Assembly (NCBI GenBank): GCA_014859895.1
Contig: JACZKS010000023.1
Span: forward strand, 1-33,137
Origin: Rhodospirillales bacterium
GTDB lineage: Bacteria; Pseudomonadota; Alphaproteobacteria; Rhodospirillales; Shumkoniaceae
Length of the DNA stretch: 33,137 bases
Direction: 5' to 3'
Positions 1 through 6,833 of the stretch are shown one piece after another (positions within the stretch are counted from its first letter, which is position 1; each line of letters starts with the position of its first letter). The position numbers and the translations under genes are program-made. The notes beneath the pieces are model-generated. The model was not told the origin of the DNA. It worked only from the letters and a program-made list of their open reading frames with translations, and ran no database searches.

Positions 1-125
1 ACCATATCCCAGCGAAGCTGTGAGCGATCCGCTTGACGATACCGAACCTGCGACATCGGAAACCTCCTGATCCTCATACAGAATCACAAGTCAGCCGGCG
101 ATGCCATTTCCTTCACAGGCTCGGA
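1..125. other. Left edge, no recognisable gene
   Basis: No gene is supported here. The second forward frame is open from the window edge to a TGA at 68-70 and would encode about 22 acidic, Ser/Thr/Pro-rich residues, so the tail of a gene beginning outside the window is possible. Third-position GC in that frame is unremarkable and there is no family motif. The long open frames crossing this stretch on both strands are shadows of the DUF6602 gene further right. Confidence 0.2.
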
Positions 126-183
126 AGCGGGAATCCAGACCGAGCCGGGCCCTGGACTCCCGCCTTCGCGGGAGTGACGGGAA
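126..183. repeat. Dispersed palindromic repeat (proteobacterial intergenic type)
   Basis: Two nested inverted repeats are visible. CGGGAATCCAG (128-138) pairs with CTGGACTCCCG (152-162) at 10 of 11 positions. ACTCCCGC (156-163) pairs perfectly with GCGGGAGT (168-175) around a CTTC tetraloop. The two structures share bases, so they are mutually exclusive folds. The 'actcccgccttcgcgggagt' core is a form I recognise from intergenic repeats scattered through many proteobacterial genomes. It lies 30 bp past the stop of the DUF6602 gene and could also end that transcript, although no T-run follows. Copy number cannot be judged from one window. Confidence 0.6.
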
Positions 184-212
184 AGAGGACGGGAGAGACG
201 AGTTGGAGTCTC

Positions 213-980
213 CTACTCCGAATTCTCCAGGTACGCCTCGACGTCCATCGGGTAGACGGCGAAGTTCTGCTGGCCGCGCAGGATCGACAGGTAGAGGTTG
301 AGCAGCGCCTCGCCTTCCTGGCCGACCACCACGGCCGGCGAGGACATCGGCTTGCGCGCCGCGAACCAGTCTGTACTCAGCACGCACACGCCGTGCACGT
401 GGGTGTCGACTTTATCGAGGCTGGCGCCGAGCGCCCCGACGAAGTCCTCGTACGACCGCCCGAGGCCGCGCTGGCGGAAGGCGACCACGTAGGAACGCGG
501 CGGCACCGTGCTGATGCGCTTTTCCGACACCACCTTTTTGCTGCCGCCGACGTCCTCGTAGCGCGAGATGACGACGTGCTTGCGGCTGCCGATTTCGCGC
601 AGTCCCTTGATGTCCTCGAGCGAGGCGTCGAGTTCCTTCGGCGTCAACGTCGCCTTGACCTCGATGGAGGCATAGACGCTCTCCACCGGGAACACCGACG
701 GGCCGAAGGCGGACGGGATGGGCGAATTGAAGAAGTTGTCGTAGATGACGATGTCGATCTGCTCGCTCACCTGCCCCTTGGAAGAGACGATCACCCCGTT
801 GCCGATGGAGAAGCGCTTGGGCAGCACCCTCTCCAGCGCCGACTTGATGATTTCCTCGGCGATCCGCCCCCGCTCTCCATAATGGGGCATGAGGGCGGCC
901 AACTGGCGTAGCGACTCGTCGGCCAACAGGCGAAGGGAGGACACGTAGGAAAGGTGCTGGGCACGCCGCTGATCCGCCAT
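213..980 (-). CDS. DUF6602-like protein, PD-(D/E)XK nuclease-like fold
   Basis: The gene encodes 255 residues. The N-terminal half matches my recollection of DUF6602: an E-rich helix (AEE, 41-43), then SEQIDIVIYD (72-81), then SIEVKATL (105-112). The order E43, D76, E107-x-K109 is the spacing of a PD-(D/E)XK active site, so a DNA-cleaving or DNA-binding role is plausible but unproven. There is no signal peptide or membrane segment. The ATG at 980 is chosen because GGAGG stands 5 bp upstream; longer reading starts inside the tRNA. The start codon is only 24 bp beyond the 3' CCA of tRNA-Leu on the same strand, so the two may share a transcript, or the gene may be the edge of an element integrated at the tRNA. 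The function is unknown; restriction, defence or phage-linked roles are guesses. Confidence 0.8.
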   Translation of the reverse strand: MADQRRAQHLSYVSSLRLLADESLRQLAALMPHYGERGRIAEEIIKSALERVLPKRFSIGNGVIVSSKGQVSEQIDIVIYDNFFNSPIPSAFGPSVFPVESVYASIEVKATLTPKELDASLEDIKGLREIGSRKHVVISRYEDVGGSKKVVSEKRISTVPPRSYVVAFRQRGLGRSYEDFVGALGASLDKVDTHVHGVCVLSTDWFAARKPMSSPAVVVGQEGEALLNLYLSILRGQQNFAVYPMDVEAYLENSE

Positions 981-1004
981 CGGTCCTCCGACTGCCGCTA
1001 AAGG

Positions 1005-1089
1005 TGGTGCGGGCGGCCGGACTTGAACCGGCAAGGCCGAAGCCGAGGGATTTTAAGTCCCTTGCGTTTACCAGTTTCGCCACGCCCGC
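1005..1089 (-). tRNA. tRNA-Leu (anticodon UAA)
   Basis: On the minus strand a class II cloverleaf of 85 nt can be folded. The acceptor arm GCGGGCG pairs with CGCCCGC, followed by discriminator A and an encoded CCA ending at 1005. The anticodon stem AGGGA/TCCCT carries loop CTTAAAA with anticodon TAA. A long variable arm (a CGGC/TTCGG-type hairpin) is present, as expected for tRNA-Leu. The T arm has GCCGG/CCGGC around TTCAAGT. It reads UUA and, by wobble, UUG leucine codons, which are rare in a genome this GC-rich. A DUF6602 gene begins 24 bp downstream. Confidence 0.93.
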
Positions 1090-1098
1090 GAGGCCCCG

Positions 1099-1127
1099 AA
1101 GGTATCGGGACCGGTTAACCGGTGCAA
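1099..1127 (-). promoter_or_regulatory. Candidate sigma-70 promoter for tRNA-Leu, with palindrome in the spacer
   Basis: On the minus strand TTGCAC (1127-1122) and TACCTT (1104-1099) are separated by exactly 17 bp, and the tRNA begins 9 bp after the -10. The spacer is mostly occupied by the perfect palindrome ACCGGTTAACCGGT (1110-1123), which also overlaps the last two bases of the -35. The match is partial, and the very short implied 5' leader is a weakness. Confidence 0.35.
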
Positions 1128-1334
1128 GCCGGTTGGCGGACCCCACGACGCTCTTGCACCCGCCCATTAAATGCGCTTAGTGTCGAATTCTGTCGGAGTT
1201 GCGGCTTTTTTGTTCATATTCTGCCGCTGAACTGCCGGTCGCATTTTCTTCGGCCCAAAAGGTCGAACAGGGGGACCTGCGACGCGGCGGAAAAATCATC
1301 GTTAGGTCACCTTATTTCGAGGGAGAGGGCTGCT

Positions 1335-2225
1335 ATGCTTAAGAAAATGATGATCCTGGCTGCGGCCGGGTCGGTGTTGGGTGCGTTCTCGGCAAGCGCC
1401 GCGGACTTCTATGGGACGCTTCAGAAGATCAAGGAATCCGGCACCATCGTGCTCGGCCACCGCGAATCCTCGGTGCCGTTCGCCTACGTCGGACCCGACC
1501 AGAAGCCGATCGGCTATTCCATGGACCTGTGCATGAAGGTCGTCGAGGCGGTGAAGGCCGAACTCAAGCTCGACACGCTTAACGTCAAGTACGTGCCGGT
1601 GACGCCGCAGACGCGCATTCCGCTGATCGCCAACGGCAACATCAACCTGGAATGCGGCTCGACCACCAACAACCTGACCCGCCAGCAGCAGGTCGACTTC
1701 GCCCATACCACCTTCATCACCGGCACCAAGCTGCTGGTCAAGAAGGCGTCGGGCATCAAGGAGGTCGAGGACCTGAAGGGCAAGTCGATCGCGCTGGCCC
1801 AGGGCACGACCAACGAGCGCGCCATCAAGGAGACCATCGCTAAGTTGGGCATCGCCGACGTCAAGATCCTCAACGTCAAGGATCACGCCGAAGGATTCCT
1901 GGCGCTGGAAACCGACCGCGTCGACGCCTATTCGACCGACCACATCCTGCTGTTCGGCCTGATTTCCAAGGCCAAGAGCCCGGCCGATTACGCGGTGACC
2001 GGCCGCTTCCTGTCGTTCGATCCCTATGCGCTGATGCTGTCGCGCGACGACTCGGCCTTCCGCCTGGTCGTCAACAAGACGCTGGCCGGCCTGTTCCGCT
2101 CCGGCGAGATCGAGCCGCTTTACACCAAGTGGTTCATGTCACCGATCCCCGGCGGCTCGGCGCTCAACGTGCCGATGGACGAAACGCTGAAGACCAACTT
2201 CATGGTCCAGGCCTTCCCCGAGTAA
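1335..2225 (+). CDS. gltI: Glutamate/aspartate ABC transporter, periplasmic binding protein
   Basis: This 296-residue protein binds the amino acid in the periplasm and delivers it to the GltJK-GltL importer. A signal peptide is clear: MLKKMM, a hydrophobic stretch, then ASA before the likely cut at 22/23. The mature part is a type 3 solute-binding domain (about 35-270), opening with SGTIVLGHRESSVPF and including ECGSTTNNLTR, the ligand-pocket region typical of the GltI branch. The ATG at 1335 is preferred over a longer open frame because it starts the signal peptide and follows GAGGGAGAGG. It heads a four-gene operon, separated from the permeases by a hairpin. Acidic amino acid specificity is inferred from family resemblance; glutamine or another polar amino acid is possible. 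Confidence 0.9.
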   Translation: MLKKMMILAAAGSVLGAFSASAADFYGTLQKIKESGTIVLGHRESSVPFAYVGPDQKPIGYSMDLCMKVVEAVKAELKLDTLNVKYVPVTPQTRIPLIANGNINLECGSTTNNLTRQQQVDFAHTTFITGTKLLVKKASGIKEVEDLKGKSIALAQGTTNERAIKETIAKLGIADVKILNVKDHAEGFLALETDRVDAYSTDHILLFGLISKAKSPADYAVTGRFLSFDPYALMLSRDDSAFRLVVNKTLAGLFRSGEIEPLYTKWFMSPIPGGSALNVPMDETLKTNFMVQAFPE

Positions 2226-2236
2226 CGGAAGGGAAA

Positions 2237-2271
2237 AAAGGCCGGAACGCCTAAGCGCGCTTCCGGCCTTT
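2237..2271 (+). terminator. Intercistronic hairpin between gltI and gltJ
   Basis: AAGGCCGGAA (2238-2247) pairs perfectly with TTCCGGCCTT (2261-2270), extended by one A-T pair, around a 13-nt loop. The sequence after it, TCCTTTT, is a broken T-run. The hairpin starts 11 bp after the gltI stop, in the middle of a co-directional operon, so it more likely acts as a partial terminator or as a 3' stabiliser of gltI mRNA than as a full stop. Such structures after binding-protein genes are a known way to raise binding protein over membrane subunits. Confidence 0.75.
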
Positions 2272-2320
2272 CCTTTTCCGGCTCGTTCCGTCGCCACCGA
2301 ACGCCATCGGATCGCCACCC

Positions 2321-3043
2321 ATGAAATACAACTGGAACTGGGGCATCCTTTTCGAGGAGCCCTATTTCGGCTGGCTCGTCTCCGGCATCGAGTGGACGCT
2401 GATCGTCTCGGCCATCGCCTGGATCATCGCGTTCTCGCTGGGATCGCTGGTCGGCGTCGCCCGGACGGTCAACTCCATGCCGGTGCGCGCCGTCGCCACC
2501 GCCTACGTCGAGCTTTTCCGCAACATCCCACTCCTGGTGCAGATGTTCATCTGGTTCTACGTCGTGCCCGAGTTGGTGCCAGACGGCCTGGGCCGCTGGA
2601 TGAAGCGCGACATGCCGTTCCCCGAGGCCACCAGCGCCATCCTGTGCCTTGGCACCTATACGGCGTCGCGCGTCGCCGAGCAGGTGCGCGCCGGCATCGA
2701 ATCGATCCCGCGCGGCCAGACGGCGGCCGGCCTGGCCATGGGCCTGACCCTGGCCCAGGTCTATCGCTATCTGCTGGTGCCGGTCGGCTATCGCATCATC
2801 GTGCCGCCGCTCACTTCCGAGTTCCTGACCATCTTCAAGAATTCGTCGCTGGCGTTGACCATCGGCGTCGGCGAGGTGCTGATGCAGGCCCGCCAGATCG
2901 AGAACTACACCTTCCAGGGCTTCGAGGCCTTCACCGCCGCCACCCTCATTTACGTGGTGGTGACCCTGATCGTGGTGTTCGCCATGGACCGCATCGAGAA
3001 GCGGGCCCGCATCCCCGGCTACGGCGTGCAGAGGGGGCAGTGA
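2321..3043 (+). CDS. gltJ: Glutamate/aspartate ABC transporter, first permease subunit
   Basis: This 240-residue inner-membrane protein forms half of the translocation pore. Hydrophobic segments lie near residues 18-45, 60-90, 105-125, and in two further segments towards the C-terminus. The ABC permease EAA loop, which docks on the ATPase, reads [20 protein letters not shown], about residues 128-147. The N-terminal WNWG and [11 protein letters not shown] segments are typical of the HisM/GltJ family of polar amino acid permeases. The stop codon overlaps the start of the next gene (TGATG), indicating translational coupling with gltK. The length is normal for the family. Confidence 0.92.
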   Translation: MKYNWNWGILFEEPYFGWLVSGIEWTLIVSAIAWIIAFSLGSLVGVARTVNSMPVRAVATAYVELFRNIPLLVQMFIWFYVVPELVPDGLGRWMKRDMPFPEATSAILCLGTYTASRVAEQVRAGIESIPRGQTAAGLAMGLTLAQVYRYLLVPVGYRIIVPPLTSEFLTIFKNSSLALTIGVGEVLMQARQIENYTFQGFEAFTAATLIYVVVTLIVVFAMDRIEKRARIPGYGVQRGQ

Positions 3044-3699
3044 TGGGAGCTTTCGATTTCGGCGCCATCACCCGCGCGCTCCCCTACCTGTGGGACGGCA
3101 TGCAGTTGAGCCTGCTGCTGACGGGTCTGTCGGCGGCGGGCAGCATCGTGCTCGGTACCATCCTCGCCCTGATGCGGCTTTCCGGCATCAAGCCGCTGCA
3201 ATGGATCGGCGCCACCTGGGTGAATTTCTTCCGCTCGCTGCCGCTGCTGCTGGTGATCTTCTGGTTCTACTTCCTGGTTCCCCTGATCGCCCAGCGGCAG
3301 GTCGACGCCTTCCAGTCGGCCCTGGTCGGCTTCGTGCTGTTCGAGGCCGCCTACTATTGCGAGATCATGCGTTCCGGCATCCAGAGCATCTCGCGCGGCC
3401 AGGCGTGGGCGGGCTACGCGCTGGGGCTGCGCTATTCGCAGACCATGCGCTTCATCGTGCTGCCGCAGGCCTTCCGCAACATGCTCCCCGTTCTGCTCAC
3501 CCAGACCATCATCCTCTTTCAGGACACCTCGCTGGTGTTCGTGGTGGGGCTGGCCGACTTCATGACCTCGGCGGTCACAGTGGCGCAGCGCGACGGCCGG
3601 CTGATGGAGCTCTACATCTTCGCGGCGGCGGTCTATTTCCTCATGTGCTACGGGGCGTCGCTCTACGTCAAATTCCTGCAAAAGAAGATGCACCAATGA
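3043..3699 (+). CDS. gltK: Glutamate/aspartate ABC transporter, second permease subunit
   Basis: This 218-residue polytopic membrane protein is the second half of the import pore. It has the [16 protein letters not shown] segment (about 63-78) and an EAA loop [20 protein letters not shown] (about 125-144), both diagnostic of the polar amino acid permease family. The ATG at 3043 shares one base with the gltJ stop, and a purine-rich GAGGGGG sits just upstream inside gltJ. Its own stop overlaps the start of the ATPase (ATGA), so J, K and L are probably translated as a coupled unit. Confidence 0.92.
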   Translation: MGAFDFGAITRALPYLWDGMQLSLLLTGLSAAGSIVLGTILALMRLSGIKPLQWIGATWVNFFRSLPLLLVIFWFYFLVPLIAQRQVDAFQSALVGFVLFEAAYYCEIMRSGIQSISRGQAWAGYALGLRYSQTMRFIVLPQAFRNMLPVLLTQTIILFQDTSLVFVVGLADFMTSAVTVAQRDGRLMELYIFAAAVYFLMCYGASLYVKFLQKKMHQ

Positions 3700-4424
3700 T
3701 CGAGATCCAACACGTCAACAAGTGGTTCGGCCCCTTCCAGGTGCTCAAGGACTGCACCAGCCGCGTCGAGAAGGGCGAGGTGGTGGTCATCTGCGGCCCC
3801 TCGGGTTCGGGCAAGAGCACGCTGATCAAATGCGTCAACGGGCTGGAGCCCTTTCAGGAGGGGATCATCACCGTCAACGGCATCTCGGTCGGCGACAAGG
3901 CGACGAACCTGCCCAAGCTGCGCAGCCACATCGGCATGGTGTTCCAGAACTTCGAGCTGTTCCCCCACAAGACGGCGGCCGAGAACATCGCGCTGGCGCA
4001 GCTGAAGGTGCTGGGCCGCAGCGAGGACGAGGCCAGGGCCCGCGGCAAGCTTCTGCTGGACCGCGTCGGCCTGGGCGAAATGGGCCACAAGTACCCGAGC
4101 GAACTGTCGGGCGGCCAGCAGCAGCGCGTCGCCATCGCCCGAGCGCTCGCCATGGACCCCATCGCCATGCTGTTTGACGAACCGACCAGCGCGCTCGACC
4201 CCGAGATGATCAACGAGGTGCTGGACGTCATGCAGGAACTGGCCCGCGACGGCATGACCATGATGGTGGTGACCCACGAGATGGGTTTCGCCCGCCGGGT
4301 CGCCGACCGCGTCATCTTCATGGACGAGGGCGAGATCGTCGAGGACGCCACCAAGGATGAATTCTTCGGCACGCCCCGAAGCGAGCGCGCCCAGCAGTTC
4401 CTCTCGAAGATCCTGCACCATTAG
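3696..4424 (+). CDS. gltL: Glutamate/aspartate ABC transporter, ATPase subunit
   Basis: This 242-residue cytoplasmic ATPase powers the importer. All catalytic motifs are intact: Walker [10 protein letters not shown] (34-42), Q-loop Q84, signature LSGGQQQR (137-144), Walker B ending in LFDEP (D161, E162), D-loop SALD and switch H194 in VVTHEM. The length and the [13 protein letters not shown] segment are typical of the GltL/GlnQ group. Its start overlaps the gltK stop by ATGA. The gene is the last of the operon; an inverted pair of palindromic repeats begins 23 bp after its stop and probably ends transcription. Confidence 0.94.
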   Translation: MIEIQHVNKWFGPFQVLKDCTSRVEKGEVVVICGPSGSGKSTLIKCVNGLEPFQEGIITVNGISVGDKATNLPKLRSHIGMVFQNFELFPHKTAAENIALAQLKVLGRSEDEARARGKLLLDRVGLGEMGHKYPSELSGGQQQRVAIARALAMDPIAMLFDEPTSALDPEMINEVLDVMQELARDGMTMMVVTHEMGFARRVADRVIFMDEGEIVEDATKDEFFGTPRSERAQQFLSKILHH

Positions 4425-4446
4425 GACGTGCTGGCGCGCCGGAGGC

Positions 4447-4488
4447 CCATCCTTCGAGATGGGCCTAGCGGCCCTCCTCAGGATGAGG
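4447..4488. repeat. Palindromic intergenic repeat, copy 1
   Basis: This 42-bp element runs from CCATCCTTCGAGATGG to CTCAGGATGAGG, with a small internal GGGCC-TAGC-GGCCC hairpin. It belongs to a common alphaproteobacterial repeat type bounded by CATCCTTCGA and TCAGGATGA. It lies between the convergent ends of gltL and the STAS-like gene, and its ends are complementary to those of copy 2. Confidence 0.75.
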
Positions 4489-4512
4489 TTTTTATTTAAA
4501 TTCAGTGTCTTA

Positions 4513-4557
4513 CCTCATCCTGAGCCGCGTCGCGAAGCGGCGCGAGTCGAAGGATGG
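4513..4557. repeat. Palindromic intergenic repeat, copy 2 (inverted relative to copy 1)
   Basis: This 45-bp element runs from CCTCATCCTGAG to TCGAAGGATGG and contains an internal CCGCGTCGCGAAGCGGCG stem-loop. It is inverted relative to copy 1: the outer 11 bp (CCATCCTTCGA/TCGAAGGATGG) and inner 12 bp (CTCAGGATGAGG/CCTCATCCTGAG) pair perfectly, while the centres differ. The 24-bp AT-rich spacer (4489-4512) starts with five Ts. Together the pair can form a large hairpin usable as a terminator from either side. Confidence 0.75.
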
Positions 4558-4573
4558 CCGCAGGCCGGAGCCT

Positions 4574-4957
4574 TCACTCCGGCGGCAGGCCGACCCAGGC
4601 CCTGGCGGCGTTGCGGTCGGTGAAGATCTCGACGCGCCCCTCGTCCTTGCTCAGCGTCTTGAACTGGCGCAGGGCGCCGTAAACCGCATTGCGCTCGGGC
4701 ACATAGAAGGCCAGCCGTCCGGTCATCCGCGGCAGGGTGTCCGACGCGATGAATTCGACGACCGCCACCGTTTCGTCGAACCACAGCCGGTGATCCGTCA
4801 CCTCCGTGCAGTCGACCAGAATGCGGAATTCGGGCCGGACACAGGGATTGGCCCGCACCTCCGCCATGGTGGCGCGCACCTCCTCCAGGGTGACGGTTCC
4901 CGAATAGGACGAGAAAATCACCCCGCGCTCAACGTCGATCCGATAGCTTGCCGCCAT
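4574..4957 (-). CDS. STAS/SpoIIAA-like small cytoplasmic protein
   Basis: The gene encodes 127 residues with no signal peptide or membrane segment. The pattern YRIDVERGVIFSSYSGTVTLEE, then RILVDCTEVTD, then TGRLAFYVPE resembles the beta-alpha STAS-like fold seen in many short alphaproteobacterial proteins, where strand 1 carries the 'y.v....gi....y.G.vt..e' pattern. The ATG at 4957 is chosen over a longer frame because GAGGGG precedes it by 8 bp. It is monocistronic, convergent with gltL across the repeat pair and divergent from tctC. The biological role is unknown. The STAS assignment is by pattern only and needs a profile search. Confidence 0.7.
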   Translation of the reverse strand: MAASYRIDVERGVIFSSYSGTVTLEEVRATMAEVRANPCVRPEFRILVDCTEVTDHRLWFDETVAVVEFIASDTLPRMTGRLAFYVPERNAVYGALRQFKTLSKDEGRVEIFTDRNAARAWVGLPPE

Positions 4958-5294
4958 GGTAGCCCCTCGAAACCGGTCCAGGCCACACCGGTTTCTCACC
5001 CCTCTCGACAGTCATTATAGCGAAACGGAGGGCCGCCAGGGAACGATGTCCATGCTGTCTTCGCTCCCCGGCAGAGAGGGTGATCAATAGGGGAAAAAGT
5101 CGATGCCGTAATTCCCTGGAAATGATGCTCTTGGCCTTGGTTTCGATTTCGGCGTAATCTTCTAGAAGGGAGACACAACCATCAAGCAGCTTTTCTTTGT
5201 TCGGTGCGGCCCCAATCGCGGGTTCAGCGCCACGGAAGGAGTTGTCATCCGACTTTCCTGATTTCCGCTCATCGAACAGCCAACGGAGGAGGAC
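4958..5294. other. Divergent intergenic region, STAS-like gene / tctC
   Basis: This is 337 bp without a supported gene and with visibly lower GC than its flanks. It should hold the promoters of both divergent genes. One candidate for tctC is TTGGCC (5131-5136), 18 bp, TAATCT (5155-5160), leaving a leader of about 130 nt. No operator palindrome stands out. A 123-codon minus-strand frame spans the stretch but overlaps the start of the STAS-like gene and lacks the third-position GC of neighbouring genes. Confidence 0.4.
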
Positions 5295-6278
5295 ATGCAA
5301 GCAAACGCCTTAGGGAGAGCGATCGCGGTTTCTGTCTTGGCCCTTTCTTTCGCCGGACCAGCCGTTGCTGCCGAGTATCCGACCAAGGATGTCCGCATGG
5401 TCGTGGCCTGGGGGGCCGGTGGCGGTACCGATGGCATCGTCAGGAAGATTTCCAACATCGCCGAAAAGTCGCTGGCGAAATCCGTCTACGTCGAGAACAT
5501 CGAGGGGGGTTTGAGCGCCACCGGCGTCATGGACATCATGAAGGCCAGGCCCGACGGCTACAACCTCGCCAGCCTGACCTACGACAGCGTCATCACGGTG
5601 CCCTGGCAGAAGCTGCTGCCCGGCTACAGCCTGGACAAGCTCAAGCTCATCTGCCGGATCACCAGCGAGCCGGACGCAATCATGGTGCGCGCCGACGGCC
5701 CGTACAAGACACTCGGCGACCTGATCGACGCGGCGAAGAAGGACCCCGGCAAGATCAAGCTCGGCATCCAGGGTGTGGGCTCGCGGGTCCATCTGGCCAT
5801 GCTGCGCTTCCAGGACGCCACCGGCACCAAGTTCAACTTGGTATCCTACCCCGGCGGCGCAGCTCCGCAAAAGGAAGCGATCCTTTCCAAGGAGGTCGCG
5901 GCGGTGATCACCAGCCTCGGCGATTTCGCATCGCTCATCCAGTCGGGCGACGTGCGCGGCATCGCCGAACTGTCGGACGCCCGCAACGCCACCTATCCGG
6001 ACGTCCCGACCGCCAAGGAGCTCGGCGTCGACATCCAGATCGGCAGCTTCATCCTGCTGGCGGCGCCGGCCGGCACCCCGGACGACATCATTCAGAAGCT
6101 CGAAAAGACCTTCAAGGACGCCCACGAAAGCCAGGACTTCCGCAAGTGGCTGGCGACGACCGGCGTTTCCCCCACCTGGCTCGGCTCGGCCGAAGTCACC
6201 CAATGGGCGATGGATACGCAAAAGCAGTTCTTCACCATGATGGACGGCCTGGTGAAGCAGGGCGTCCTCAAGAAGTAG
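5295..6278 (+). CDS. tctC: Tripartite tricarboxylate transporter, periplasmic binding protein
   Basis: This 327-residue Bug/TctC-family receptor captures a carboxylate in the periplasm for TctAB. The signal peptide has a hydrophobic core at 9-21 and a PAVAA cut region near 25/26. After it come YPTKDVRMVVAWGAGGGTDGIVR, the strand-loop that contacts the carboxylate in this family, and PDGYNLA, a hallmark motif. The ATG at 5295 follows GGAGGAGG by 4 bp. It is the first gene of tctC-B-A and is followed by a GC-rich hairpin. Bug proteins bind very different acids (citrate, glutamate, terephthalate and others), so the substrate cannot be read from the sequence. Confidence 0.9.
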   Translation: MQANALGRAIAVSVLALSFAGPAVAAEYPTKDVRMVVAWGAGGGTDGIVRKISNIAEKSLAKSVYVENIEGGLSATGVMDIMKARPDGYNLASLTYDSVITVPWQKLLPGYSLDKLKLICRITSEPDAIMVRADGPYKTLGDLIDAAKKDPGKIKLGIQGVGSRVHLAMLRFQDATGTKFNLVSYPGGAAPQKEAILSKEVAAVITSLGDFASLIQSGDVRGIAELSDARNATYPDVPTAKELGVDIQIGSFILLAAPAGTPDDIIQKLEKTFKDAHESQDFRKWLATTGVSPTWLGSAEVTQWAMDTQKQFFTMMDGLVKQGVLKK

Positions 6279-6297
6279 ACGTCGCAGGACGGGCAGC

Positions 6298-6327
6298 CTC
6301 GCCCCCCCGTATCACGTGGGGGCGGGG
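6298..6327 (+). terminator. Intercistronic hairpin between tctC and tctB
   Basis: CGCCCCC (6300-6306) pairs perfectly with GGGGGCG (6318-6324) around an 11-nt loop, and the flanking bases extend it weakly. It begins about 20 bp after the tctC stop and is not followed by a clean T-run (CCCTTTGTCCTTT follows). In mid-operon it is best read as a partial terminator or mRNA stabiliser, the same arrangement as after gltI. Confidence 0.6.
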
Positions 6328-6356
6328 GCCCTTTGTCCTTTCCGGGAGATGATGCC

Positions 6357-6833
6357 TTGAACGAAAAGCCGAAAGCCGGGCTCGGCGGGGAGGTCGTCCT
6401 TCCCGCCATCCTGATCGTCGTCACGGTGCTCTATCTGATCGAAGGGATGCGCACGCTGCGCCCCTTCCAGGAAGGAACGGCGGGACCGTCGTTCTTTCCC
6501 ATCGTCATTTCCGTCATCATGATCGTCGCCCTGGTTTCGGTCATGTGGAGCGCCTGGCGGCGGACGGGGCGAAAGGAAAAATCGGCAGCGGCGGCACTCG
6601 CAGAGCCGCTCAAGGTCGTCCTCCTGACCGCCGCCTACATCGCGCTGTTCAGACCCGCCGGCTATTTCGTCTCGACGGCGCTCTACGTCCTGGCCCTGCT
6701 TTACGTCTTCCGGTTCAAGGCGCGGCATGCGTGGGTCAACCTCGTTTGGGCCGTGGTCATCTCGGGGGCTTGCTTCGTTCTGTTTTCGGAAGTCTTCCGC
6801 ATCCGGCTTCCGAAACTGGGCGGGATCATCTAG
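6357..6833 (+). CDS. tctB: Tripartite tricarboxylate transporter, small membrane subunit
   Basis: This 158-residue inner-membrane protein has about four hydrophobic helices (roughly 15-32, 45-65, 85-100 and 120-145), as normal for TctB, the small partner of TctA. No ATG is in frame near the start. I take TTG at 6357 because GGGAG at 6344-6348 stands 8 bp upstream. A second TTG at 6333 would add eight residues but lacks a ribosome site. The stop abuts the tctA ATG with no gap. TctB is poorly conserved, so identity rests on size, topology and position. Confidence 0.85.
   Translation: MNEKPKAGLGGEVVLPAILIVVTVLYLIEGMRTLRPFQEGTAGPSFFPIVISVIMIVALVSVMWSAWRRTGRKEKSAAAALAEPLKVVLLTAAYIALFRPAGYFVSTALYVLALLYVFRFKARHAWVNLVWAVVISGACFVLFSEVFRIRLPKLGGII

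Noticed and set aside
33-911. 292-codon plus-strand frame over the DUF6602 gene
   Set aside because: It is an antisense shadow produced by high GC; the minus-strand product has conserved motifs and a ribosome site.
4929-5300. 123-codon minus-strand frame filling the gap before tctC
   Set aside because: It overlaps the start of the STAS-like gene and the tctC start, has mixed third-position base use unlike real genes here, and shows no family motif.
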